Shown here: one piece after another, positions 1-7,279 of the stretch | Numbering within the stretch: the first letter of the stretch is position 1 | Layout: every line of letters begins with the position of its first letter | Assembly (NCBI RefSeq): GCF_900109195.1 | Contig: NZ_FNZG01000002.1 | Location: 132,355-196,354, forward strand | Length of the DNA: 64,000 nucleotides | Source: Pseudooceanicola nitratireducens | GTDB taxonomy: Bacteria; Pseudomonadota; Alphaproteobacteria; Rhodobacterales; Rhodobacteraceae | Reading direction: 5' to 3' | The notes under the pieces: model-generated | What the model saw: only the letters and a program-made list of their open reading frames with translations | What the model was told of the DNA's origin: nothing | Databases searched by the model: none | Program-made: the position numbers and the translations under genes

Positions 1-281
1 TACTTGTTGCGGTTGGATTTGCCGTAGGTCTCGATCACGCTGTCGATGGCTTCCATCAGCGCGGGGCTGTCGGCCAGGCCCAGCTTCTTGATCAGGAAGT
101 TTTCCTTCACCGTCTCAAGTTCGCCTTCCTGGCTGGCCGCCACGGTCGAGGCGTCGGCGTTGTAGATCGACGGACCGCAGCCGATGGTCACCTTGGTCAG
201 CAGATCCATGTCGGGGGTCATCCCGCACTTTTCCTTCAGGTCTTCCGCGTATTGCGCGATCAAATCGTCACGTTTGCCCAT
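1..281 (-). CDS. DUF2853 family protein, C-terminus cut by window edge
   Basis: The reverse frame starts with ATG at 281 and runs off the left edge after 93 codons. It begins MGKRDDLIAQYAEDLKEK, and the last visible residues are YGKSNRNK. I recognise it from memory as the small, roughly 110-residue DUF2853 family common in Rhodobacteraceae. It has no signal peptide, no membrane segment and no catalytic motif that I can name, so it is probably a small soluble, mostly helical cytoplasmic protein of unknown function. A purine-rich AAGGGAC lies just upstream as ribosome binding site. It is followed by an unrelated reverse gene, ahcY, more than 200 bases upstream of its start. Confidence 0.7.
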   Translation of the reverse strand, partial: MGKRDDLIAQYAEDLKEKCGMTPDMDLLTKVTIGCGPSIYNADASTVAASQEGELETVKENFLIKKLGLADSPALMEAIDSVIETYGKSNRNK

Positions 282-440
282 ATCTGTCCCTTCCAATGAT
301 CGGCCGCCTTAATCCTTGATCACGGCCCTGCGCATATGACCCTATCGCGCCTCATGTCTGGGTAAAGAAAAAAAACCCGCGCCACCGCAGATCGGCCGGT
401 TACGGGGCGTCAGGGCGGTCGCGTCGGTCTTGCGGGCACG

Positions 441-471
441 AAAAAACCCCCGGACGGTCGCCCGGGGGTTT
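441..471 (-). terminator. Rho-independent terminator of ahcY
   Basis: A perfect 10-base inverted repeat (AAACCCCCGG, 444-453, against CCGGGGGTTT, 462-471) has an 8-base loop. Read on the reverse strand it ends in six T residues. It lies 37 bases past the ahcY stop codon. Confidence 0.88.
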
Positions 472-507
472 CGATTCAGCCGATTGAGCCAGCCGCTTGG
501 GGCAGGA

Positions 508-1893
508 TCAATAGCGGTAGTGTTCCGGCTTGAACGGGCCTTCGGGCGTGACGCCGATGTAATCTGCCTGCTCCTTGTTGAGCGAGGACAGCTTGACCCC
601 GATGCGGTCCAGATGCAGGCGCGCGACCTTTTCATCCAGGTGCTTGGGCAGGATGTAGACCTTGTTCTCGTACTGGTCGCCCTTGGTGAACAGTTCGATC
701 TGCGCCAGCACCTGGTTGGTAAAGGACGCCGACATCACAAAGGACGGGTGGCCGGTGGCGTTGCCCAGGTTCAGCAGGCGGCCTTCGGACAGCAGGATGA
801 TGCGATTGCCGTTCGGCATCTCGATCATGTCCACCTGTTCCTTGATATTCGTCCACTTGTGGTTGCGCAGGTTGGCGACCTGGATTTCGTTGTCGAAGTG
901 GCCGATGTTGCCGACGATCGCCATGTCCTTCATCGCGCGCATATGCTCGATCCGGATGACGTCCTTGTTGCCGGTGGTGGTCACAAAGATGTCGGCGATG
1001 CCGACGACCTCTTCCAGGGTGGTGACCTGGTAGCCGTCCATCGCGGCCTGAAGCGCGCAGATCGGGTCGATTTCCGTCACGATCACACGGGCACCCGCAC
1101 CGGACAGCGACGCGGCCGAACCTTTGCCCACATCGCCATAGCCGCAGACCACGGCGACCTTGCCGGCCATCATGGTGTCGGTGGCGCGGCGGATGCCGTC
1201 GACCAGAGATTCCTTGCAGCCGTACTTGTTGTCAAACTTCGACTTGGTGACGCTGTCGTTGACGTTGATCGCCGGGAAGGGCAGCTGACCGTCGCGCACC
1301 AGCTGGTACAGGCGGTTCACGCCGGTGGTGGTTTCTTCGGACACGCCCATGATCGCGTCGCGCGTCTTGGTGAACCAGCCCGGCGAGGCCGCCATGCGCT
1401 TGGCGATCTGCTTCTTGATCACCTCTTCCTCTTCGGACGAGGGCACGGGGATGATGTCTTCGCCCGCTTCGGCGCGTGCGCCCAGCAGGACGTAAAGCGT
1501 TGCGTCGCCGCCATCGTCCAGGATCATGTTCGGGCCGTCCGCGAACATGAAGGATTTGTCCAGGTAATCCCAATGCTCTTCCAGGGTCTGGCCCTTGATC
1601 GCGAAGACCGGCACGCCTGCTTCGGCGATTGCGGCGGCTGCGTGGTCCTGGGTCGAGAAGATGTTGCACGACGCCCAGCGGACATCGGCACCCAGGGCGA
1701 CCAGGGTTTCGATCAGCACGGCGGTCTGGATCGTCATGTGCAGCGATCCGACGATGCGCGCGCCCTTCAGCGGCTTCGCGTCACCGTATTCCGAACGCAG
1801 GGCCATCAGCCCGGGCATTTCCGTTTCCGCGATGTCGAGTTCCTTGCGGCCGAATCCGGCCAGAGAGATGTCTTTGACGATGTAGTCGGCCAT
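508..1893 (-). CDS. ahcY: Adenosylhomocysteinase
   Basis: Hydrolyses S-adenosylhomocysteine to adenosine and homocysteine, clearing the product that inhibits methyltransferases; cytoplasmic, NAD-dependent homotetramer. The 461-residue product has the usual length for bacterial enzymes that carry the family insertion (about 150-190 here). The NAD-binding glycine motif GYGDVGKG is at 251-258, the substrate-domain segment [14 protein letters not shown] at 212-225, and the invariant C-terminal KPEHYRY at 455-461. The ATG at 1893 is preceded by AGGAG at good spacing. It stands alone: an unrelated partial gene lies downstream and a divergent surface-protein gene upstream. I found no convincing SAH or SAM riboswitch in the 190-base leader, although such control is known for this gene in other proteobacteria. 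Confidence 0.98.
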   Translation of the reverse strand: MADYIVKDISLAGFGRKELDIAETEMPGLMALRSEYGDAKPLKGARIVGSLHMTIQTAVLIETLVALGADVRWASCNIFSTQDHAAAAIAEAGVPVFAIKGQTLEEHWDYLDKSFMFADGPNMILDDGGDATLYVLLGARAEAGEDIIPVPSSEEEEVIKKQIAKRMAASPGWFTKTRDAIMGVSEETTTGVNRLYQLVRDGQLPFPAINVNDSVTKSKFDNKYGCKESLVDGIRRATDTMMAGKVAVVCGYGDVGKGSAASLSGAGARVIVTEIDPICALQAAMDGYQVTTLEEVVGIADIFVTTTGNKDVIRIEHMRAMKDMAIVGNIGHFDNEIQVANLRNHKWTNIKEQVDMIEMPNGNRIILLSEGRLLNLGNATGHPSFVMSASFTNQVLAQIELFTKGDQYENKVYILPKHLDEKVARLHLDRIGVKLSSLNKEQADYIGVTPEGPFKPEHYRY

Positions 1894-2084
1894 CGGATTG
1901 CTCCTGCAAAATGGGTCGGATGCGGCCTAGCACCCCCACCCCTGATGGGCAAGCAAAGCCACCCGTCACGCCCCCTTTTGGCGCAAAAGCATGAACAGTT
2001 TGTTGTGATTTTAAAGATAATCATGGATTACCCTGGCGTCGCTTTTTCGATAGGAAAAGGACATTGCATATTTTGGGGGACGAA

Positions 2085-2768
2085 ATGTCTTTTCTGACGA
2101 AATTCAAACGGGGTCTTGCGACCCTGACCACCACCTTCACCCTGGCGCTTGGCCTGGCCAGCGTCACCGCCACCGACGCCCAGGCTGTCGGCATCCCGCA
2201 CCTGGCCTATGCCAATGCGTCGGGCAGCTTCATGCTGGACAACAACGCCGTTGACGAAACCTTTGCCCTGGGTCTGGGCGGCACCTTCAGCGCCGGTTTC
2301 GATCCGCTGCAGATGTCCGGTGTGACCGCATCCACCGTTCTGGAAGTGACCGGGTCGCTGGACATCACCAGCCCCTTCGGCCCGATGTCGTTTTCCGACA
2401 GCACCCTGATCACCGCCGGCGCACTGGCCGGACTGCTGAACAACATCCTGTCGAACTCGGTCGTGAGCGGGCTGATCAGCCACATCCTGTCGAACGATCC
2501 GGCGGGCTATCCGCTGCTGGGCGGCACGCTGACGTCGAACTATTCGAACGTCGTCACCGGCCCGACCGACATCACCGGCGACTTTACCCTTGGCTACGCC
2601 CACAACCAGACCGCGCTGCCCGGCCTGCCGAGCATCCTGGTGCCCGGCAGCTTCAGCGCCGCGCTGACCATCGACGTGGTGCCCCCGGCGGTTCCGCTGC
2701 CCGCGACCCTGCCGCTGATGCTGGCCGGTTTCGGCGGCCTCGTCGCCCTGCGGCGCAAGCGCGGCTGA
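2085..2768 (+). CDS. VPLPA-CTERM sorting-domain surface protein
   Basis: This 227-residue exported protein has a Sec signal peptide (positive start MSFLTKFKRG, hydrophobic stretch to about residue 34, then AQA). The middle is rich in Thr, Ser, Gly and Asn without any catalytic motif I can name. At the C-terminus is VPLPATLPLMLAGFGGL, then LRRKRG: the tripartite motif, membrane helix and basic tail of the VPLPA-CTERM signal known from Rhodobacterales. Such proteins are thought to be cleaved and anchored or released by a dedicated exosortase; none is in this window. The ATG at 2085 is chosen over an upstream in-frame start because GGGGGA precedes it. Likely a secreted structural or matrix protein; the exact role is unknown. 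Confidence 0.85.
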   Translation: MSFLTKFKRGLATLTTTFTLALGLASVTATDAQAVGIPHLAYANASGSFMLDNNAVDETFALGLGGTFSAGFDPLQMSGVTASTVLEVTGSLDITSPFGPMSFSDSTLITAGALAGLLNNILSNSVVSGLISHILSNDPAGYPLLGGTLTSNYSNVVTGPTDITGDFTLGYAHNQTALPGLPSILVPGSFSAALTIDVVPPAVPLPATLPLMLAGFGGLVALRRKRG

Positions 2769-2796
2769 CCCGAGCAACGCCCTGACCTGACCAATG

Positions 2797-2826
2797 AAAG
2801 GACGGCTTCGGCCGTCCTTTTCTTTT
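2797..2826 (+). terminator. Rho-independent terminator after the VPLPA-CTERM gene
   Basis: A perfect 10-base stem (AAAGGACGGC / GCCGTCCTTT) closed by a stable TTCG tetraloop (2807-2810) runs into a T-rich tail, TTTTCTTTT. It lies 28 bases past the stop codon. Confidence 0.93.
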
Positions 2827-2889
2827 GGCCGCGCCTGTGGTGAAACCGGGGCAGTGCGGAACGGGGCATCGCGGAACAGGGATCAGCGG

Positions 2890-3486
2890 ATGGCGAAACA
2901 GACACGGGCATGGCAGCGGATGCTTTCGGGGCGTCGGCTGGACCTTCTGGACCCGACCCCGGTGGACATCGAGATCGAGGACATCGCCCATGGCCTTGCC
3001 TTCGTCGCGCGCTGGAACGGGCAGACTCAGGGCGATTACCCCTATTCCGTGGCCGAACATTCACTGCTGGTCGAGGCGCTGTTTTCCCGGATGGAGCCGA
3101 AGGCCACCCCCTCGGACAAGCTGAACGCGCTGCTGCACGACGCGCCGGAATACGTGATCGGCGACATGATTTCGCCGGTCAAGGCCGCGGTGGGGCCGGG
3201 CTATGGCGCGCTGGATGATCGTCTGACCGCCGCGATCCACATCCGCTTTGGCCTGCCCGCGCAGACGCCGGTGAAGCTGAAGAAGAAGATCAAGAAGGCC
3301 GATACGGTTTCAGCCTGGATGGAGGCGGTGCAGATCGCCGGGTTCTCCATCGGTGAGGCCGACAAGATCTTTGGCCGCCCCGATGCCGCGCTGATCGAGG
3401 GGCTGGACATCCACCTGCGCCCGCCGGTCGAGGTGCGCCGCGATTTCACCGCCCGCCACGCCGAACTGCTGAAGGAGATGAGCTGA
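2890..3486 (+). CDS. HD-domain phosphohydrolase (YfbR-like)
   Basis: A 198-residue soluble protein of the HD superfamily. The metal-binding residues are visible as H57 (in SVAEHSLLVEAL) and H83-D84 (in LLHDAPEYVIGDM), with a later Asp in KKADTVSAWMEA. The layout resembles the 5'-deoxynucleotidase YfbR, so a nucleotide phosphohydrolase role is plausible, but the substrate cannot be read from sequence. An upstream in-frame start at 2794 would place the N-terminus inside the preceding terminator, so the ATG at 2890 (MAKQTRAWQRML) is chosen. Its stop overlaps the start of the next gene (TGATG), suggesting translational coupling to the acetyltransferase. Confidence 0.85.
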   Translation: MAKQTRAWQRMLSGRRLDLLDPTPVDIEIEDIAHGLAFVARWNGQTQGDYPYSVAEHSLLVEALFSRMEPKATPSDKLNALLHDAPEYVIGDMISPVKAAVGPGYGALDDRLTAAIHIRFGLPAQTPVKLKKKIKKADTVSAWMEAVQIAGFSIGEADKIFGRPDAALIEGLDIHLRPPVEVRRDFTARHAELLKEMS

Positions 3487-3965
3487 TGCATATCCGCCGC
3501 GCGGGGCGACTGGACGCACGGGCCATGGCCGACCTGCTGAACGAGGTCATCGCGATTGGCGGCACCACGGCTTACGTCGATCCGGTCAATGCCGATTATC
3601 TGACGGCGCGCATGGCCGAAGATCATGCCATCTGGCATCTGGCTGAAGATGACGCCGGTGAATTGCTGGGTTTTCAGTGGGTGTCACCAATGGAAGGCAC
3701 GGATGAATTCGTCGCTGAAATCGCCACCTTCGCCCGTGCGGGCCGCACCGGGCTGGGCATCGGATCGGCGCTGTTCGAGGCCACCAAAGCCGCCTGCATC
3801 GCCGAGGGTTACAACTGGATCCGCGCCAATATCCGTGCCGACAATGCGGGCGGTCTGGCCTATTACCAGTCGCGCGGGTTTGAGGATTACGGCCGGATCG
3901 AAGGCCACCGGATGGGCAACGGTCAGGTCGTGGACAAGGTGCTGAAGCGGTACGAGCTGCGCTGA
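3486..3965 (+). CDS. GNAT-family N-acetyltransferase
   Basis: A 159-residue acetyl-CoA-dependent acyltransferase of the GNAT fold. The acetyl-CoA-binding motif is GRTGLGIGSALFEATKAAC (about residues 82-100), a variant of the R/Q-x-x-G-x-G/A signature, followed by the typical NAGGLAYYQSRGFEDYGR stretch near 122-139, where the Tyr usually acts as general acid. The substrate is unknown; phosphinothricin-type and ribosomal-protein-type members look similar. The ATG overlaps the stop of the HD hydrolase gene by one base, so the two are probably co-translated. A convergent membrane-protein gene ends 7 bases downstream. Confidence 0.9.
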   Translation: MHIRRAGRLDARAMADLLNEVIAIGGTTAYVDPVNADYLTARMAEDHAIWHLAEDDAGELLGFQWVSPMEGTDEFVAEIATFARAGRTGLGIGSALFEATKAACIAEGYNWIRANIRADNAGGLAYYQSRGFEDYGRIEGHRMGNGQVVDKVLKRYELR

Positions 3966-3972
3966 GGCGCGA

Positions 3973-4356
3973 TCAGTCCTCGGGGTTTGGCGTGACGGGA
4001 CGCGCGCGAAGGACCGGGCCCTGATGCGCCACCGCGGCGGCGGGTTTTCCGAACGAGGGTTCGCGCCGGTCCTTTGCCTGCGCCGAAGGTCCAACCGAAG
4101 CAGGGGCCGTTGCCACCACCGCAGACCGGGCGCTTTTCTTCAGGCTGGCGTCAATGCTTTTCAACGATCCCCGCATGTCCGAAATCATCAGGATCGGCGC
4201 AAAAGCCATGACCGAGAAGACAAAGCTGACGCCAAAACCGATCAGCGCACCGGCCACACCAGCCTGAAAATACCCGATCGCCGTGGCGACGATCAGCAGC
4301 ACCCAAAGCGCGACTTCCGCAAGGACATCGTAGGATCTGATGATGACCCGGATCAT
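3973..4356 (-). CDS. Small two-helix membrane protein, unknown function
   Basis: I do not recognise the family. The 127-residue product has two strongly hydrophobic segments (about residues 8-30 and 33-58, ending VMAFAPILMI), followed by a cytoplasmic-looking tail rich in Ala, Pro, Lys and Arg that is probably disordered. A longer in-frame start exists, but GGGAG lies seven bases before the ATG at 4356, which gives MIRVIIRSYDVLAEVALW. It sits just downstream of regA on the same strand, about 95 bases from the regA stop, and may share its transcript; no functional link is known to me. Confidence 0.65.
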   Translation of the reverse strand: MIRVIIRSYDVLAEVALWVLLIVATAIGYFQAGVAGALIGFGVSFVFSVMAFAPILMISDMRGSLKSIDASLKKSARSAVVATAPASVGPSAQAKDRREPSFGKPAAAVAHQGPVLRARPVTPNPED

Positions 4357-4450
4357 GAGCATTCTCCCGCAGGTTGGACCGGCCCGGGCAAGGGCCAGAC
4401 CCGCCCAATACCCTTGGACGGGGCCACTGCGAAGAGGGGGATGGATCACA

Positions 4451-4999
4451 TCAGCGTGGTGAGCGTTTGGCCAGGATGCGCTGCAGCGTACGGCGGTGCA
4501 TGTTCAGGCGCCGGGCGGTTTCGCTGACGTTGCGGTCGCACAGCTCGTACACCCGCTGGATATGTTCCCAACGGACTCGGTCCGCGCTCATCGGGTTTTC
4601 CGGCGGCGGGGGCAGTTCGTCCCCACGGGCCAGCAGGGCGTTGGTGATATCGGTGGCATCGGCGGGTTTCGCCAGATAGTCGGTCGCGCCGATCTTGACC
4701 GCGGCCACGGCCGTGGCGATGGCCCCGTAACCGGTCAGCACGACGATGCGGCTGTCGGGACGCTTTTCGCGCAGCACCTCGACCACGTCGAGCCCGTTGC
4801 CGTCCCCAAGCCGCAGGTCGCAGACCGCATAGGCGGGCGGACGGTTGGTGACGATGGCCTTGCCGGCGGCGACGCTGTCGGCGGTCTCGACTTCGAAACC
4901 GCGTTTCTCCATCGCCTTGGCCAGCCGTTTCAGAAACGGTTCGTCGTCATCCACCAGCAGGAGGGTCTTGTCCTCGCCCAGATCCAGCTCTTCAGCCAT
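4451..4999 (-). CDS. regA: Global redox response regulator RegA/PrrA
   Basis: DNA-binding partner of the redox sensor kinase RegB, controlling photosynthesis, respiration, carbon and nitrogen fixation genes in the Rhodobacter group. The 182-residue product has a receiver domain (about 10-125) with acidic pocket DDD (17-19), phosphoacceptor D61 (VCDLRLGDG), T89 and K111. A proline hinge PPPPENP (130-136) links it to a Fis-type helix-turn-helix whose recognition segment NVSETARRLNMHRRTLQRIL (157-176) is nearly invariant in this family. Length and architecture are exactly family-typical. It lies downstream of prrC on the reverse strand, divergent from regB, the classical arrangement. Confidence 0.97.
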   Translation of the reverse strand: MAEELDLGEDKTLLLVDDDEPFLKRLAKAMEKRGFEVETADSVAAGKAIVTNRPPAYAVCDLRLGDGNGLDVVEVLREKRPDSRIVVLTGYGAIATAVAAVKIGATDYLAKPADATDITNALLARGDELPPPPENPMSADRVRWEHIQRVYELCDRNVSETARRLNMHRRTLQRILAKRSPR

Positions 5000-5082
5000 G
5001 CGACAGGTCTCCTGCTTGTGTGCCTTTTTAAGGTCTTACGGTTCTACCTTGCGTCCGGATCAGCGTCAAATGTCGGAACGTC

Positions 5083-5709
5083 CTACATCGCGTCCAGGAA
5101 ACAGCCGATCTGCTCGGCCATCTTGTCGGCGGGAATGTCGCGGCGGAAGAATTCAACAAAGCCTTCGCCGGGCAGCGTCAGGTAGGAAAAGGTCGAGTGG
5201 TCGACCAGGTAATAGTCGTCGCCATCTTCAGACGGCTGCTTCTTGAAATAGGTGCGATAGGCCTTGCTGGCGGCGGCGACCTGTTCCGGCGATCCGGTCA
5301 GACCCAACATGCGGGGATGCAGGTAGTCGGTGAAATCGGCCAGCTGTTCGGGGGTGTCACGCTCCGGGTCGATCGAGATGAAGACCGGCTTCACGATCTT
5401 GCCCTGCTCTTCCAGGATGGTGACGGCCTCGGCGTTGCGGGCGGCGTCATAGGGGCAGATGTCGGGGCAATAGGTATAGCCAAAGTAGATCAGCGTGGGT
5501 TCGTCGATCACATCGACATCCGTCACCGTCTGGCCGGTTTCATCCACCAGCGTGAAGGGCCCGCCGATCTGACCCGCGCCACCGGCCACCGCACTGGCGC
5601 GGCACTGGGCGAACCGGTCATCCGCACCGCGTCCCATGGTGACGACATAAATTGCGCCGCACAGGGCAATGACAAGAATGGCCGAAAGGATGGCGATGAT
5701 ACGGGTCAT
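5083..5709 (-). CDS. senC: SCO1/SenC copper chaperone PrrC
   Basis: A membrane-anchored thioredoxin-fold protein that delivers copper to cytochrome oxidase and, in Rhodobacter, links oxidase state to the Reg/Prr kinase. The 208-residue product has an N-terminal anchor helix (about 4-24), the copper-binding CPDIC (C81, C85) and distal H171 in VDHSTFSYL, the full SCO set. The ATG at 5709 is preceded by AAGGGAC; a longer in-frame start would run into the regB promoter region. It is transcribed with regA and divergent from regB; about 90 bases separate the two start codons. Confidence 0.96.
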   Translation of the reverse strand: MTRIIAILSAILVIALCGAIYVVTMGRGADDRFAQCRASAVAGGAGQIGGPFTLVDETGQTVTDVDVIDEPTLIYFGYTYCPDICPYDAARNAEAVTILEEQGKIVKPVFISIDPERDTPEQLADFTDYLHPRMLGLTGSPEQVAAASKAYRTYFKKQPSEDGDDYYLVDHSTFSYLTLPGEGFVEFFRRDIPADKMAEQIGCFLDAM

Positions 5710-5798
5710 GTCTGTCCCTTGGTGTGATTGCGCGTTCGTGGTGGCACACATATCAAGGGGGGGACAGGGTGCAATTGAGACAAGAGAGCACATCCACC

Positions 5799-7196
5799 AT
5801 GGCAAACACAGACTTTCCAGTGCTCAAAGGCCAGGAACGGGGCAATTGGATCCGTCTGCGCACGATCACATTGTTGCGATGGGGCGCAATCTTCGGCCAG
5901 CTGGCCGCGCTTCTGGTGGCGCAGCATATCTACGGGCTGGCGCTGGAATACGGTCTTTGCTTCATGGTCGTCGGCGTTTCGGTGATCGGCAACCTGGTCG
6001 CCAGCTTCGTCTTTCCCGAAAGCAAACGCCTGTCCGAGGCCGAGAACCTGCTGATCGTTCTGTTCGATCTGGTGCAGCTGGGGCTTCTGCTGTTCCTGAC
6101 GGGGGGGCTGCACAATCCCTTCTCGATCCTGGTGATCGGGCCGGTGACCGTGTCGGCCATGGCGCTGACGGGCCGGTCGACGATCTTCATCGGCACCATC
6201 GCCATCACCATCGTCACACTTCTGGCCGAGGTGCATCTGCCCCTGCGGACCTCTCAGGGGTTCATCCTGCAGGTCGCGGATGTCTTTCTGTTCGGGCAAT
6301 GGCTGGCGATCGTGATCTCGGTCATCTTCCTGGGCATCTATTCCCGCTGGATCGCGACCGAGATGCATTCCATGTCCGACGCACTTCAGGCGACGCAGAT
6401 GGCGCTGGCGCGGGAACAGAAGCTGACCGACCTGGGCGGCGTGGTGGCCGCCGCCGCGCATGAACTGGGCACGCCGCTGGCCACGATCAAGCTGACCTCG
6501 TCCGAGCTGGCCGAGGAGCTGGACGACCGCCCCGACCTGGCCGAGGACGCGCGGCTGATCCGCGATCAGGCCGACCGGTGCCGCGACATCCTGCGGTCGA
6601 TGGGGCGCGCCGGGAAGGATGACCTTCACCTGCGGCAGGCCCCGCTGAGCACGGTGATCGAAGAAGCCGCCGAACCGCATGTGAACCGGGGCAAGGCGGT
6701 GCATTTCGGCTTTGGCCCGGAAGAGGGCGGCGATCCCCTGCCGCCGTCGATCCTGCGCCAGCCCGAGCTGATCCACGGGCTGCGCAACCTGATCCAGAAC
6801 GCAGTGGATTTCGCCGAGGCCAACGTCTGGGTCGAGGCACAGTGGTCCGCCGATGTCATCGCCATCCGCATCATGGACGACGGGCGGGGTTATGCGCCGC
6901 AGGTCATCGGGCGGATCGGCGATCCCTTTGTCCGTCGCCGCCGCTCGGCCCCTGATCCGACGCAGCGCCCGGGGTACGAAGGCATGGGCCTTGGGTTGTT
7001 CATCGCCAAGACGCTTCTGGAACGCACGGGGGCGGAGCTGAGCTTTGCCAACGGTGTCGACTGGTTCGGCCGGTTGGGCACCAATTCGGAACGCACCGGC
7101 GCGGTGGTCGAGGTCGTCTGGCCCCGCACCAAGATCGACGCCGTGGCAGGCGTCAACGCCATCCCCGTCGGAGAAAATCCCACCTTCACCGGTTGA
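5799..7196 (+). CDS. regB: Redox sensor histidine kinase RegB/PrrB
   Basis: Integral membrane kinase that senses the quinone pool and cytoplasmic redox state and phosphorylates RegA. The 465-residue protein starts MANTDFPVLKGQERGNWIRL and has about six membrane helices (25-182). The ubiquinone-binding heptapeptide GGLHNPF is at 102-108. The H-box with phosphoacceptor H221 (AAAHELGTPLAT) follows, and the redox-box cysteine C261 (DRCRDIL) is at the position equivalent to the redox-active Cys of Rhodobacter capsulatus RegB. The C-terminal ATPase has the N-box (NLIQNAVDFAEA) and the G-boxes DDGRGY and GMGLGLFIAKTLL. All functional residues are intact. The start is the ATG at 5799; the Shine-Dalgarno sequence is poor. 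Confidence 0.96.
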   Translation: MANTDFPVLKGQERGNWIRLRTITLLRWGAIFGQLAALLVAQHIYGLALEYGLCFMVVGVSVIGNLVASFVFPESKRLSEAENLLIVLFDLVQLGLLLFLTGGLHNPFSILVIGPVTVSAMALTGRSTIFIGTIAITIVTLLAEVHLPLRTSQGFILQVADVFLFGQWLAIVISVIFLGIYSRWIATEMHSMSDALQATQMALAREQKLTDLGGVVAAAAHELGTPLATIKLTSSELAEELDDRPDLAEDARLIRDQADRCRDILRSMGRAGKDDLHLRQAPLSTVIEEAAEPHVNRGKAVHFGFGPEEGGDPLPPSILRQPELIHGLRNLIQNAVDFAEANVWVEAQWSADVIAIRIMDDGRGYAPQVIGRIGDPFVRRRRSAPDPTQRPGYEGMGLGLFIAKTLLERTGAELSFANGVDWFGRLGTNSERTGAVVEVVWPRTKIDAVAGVNAIPVGENPTFTG

Positions 7197-7201
7197 CGCT
7201 T

Positions 7202-7237
7202 AATAACGTCAGGTTATTGTGTTTACCGATCGTAAAC
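7202..7237. promoter_or_regulatory. Two adjacent inverted repeats before the PAS gene
   Basis: AATAAC (7202-7207) / GTTATT (7213-7218) and GTTTAC (7221-7226) / GTAAAC (7232-7237) each have a 5-base spacer and lie side by side in the 83-base gap between regB and the PAS gene. They are AT-rich relative to their surroundings. They could be operator half-sites or a weak regB terminator; no T-tract follows the first. Confidence 0.4.
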
Positions 7238-7279
7238 TAATTTGGCGTCTTGTTAAGGTTGTGTTTCTGGGTGGCGATC

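Noticed and set aside
342-635. Reverse open frame over the ahcY 3' end and terminator
   Set aside because: Overlaps ahcY in another frame and crosses its terminator; Arg/Ser-rich and motif-free.
1894-2084. SAH or SAM riboswitch upstream of ahcY
   Set aside because: I looked for the conserved core and pairing of the known classes and could not fit them; only a weak CTTTT/AAAAG repeat is present.
430-2097. Long open frame opposite ahcY
   Set aside because: It is antisense to a certain gene, has no domain or ribosome site, and arises from GC-rich codon structure.
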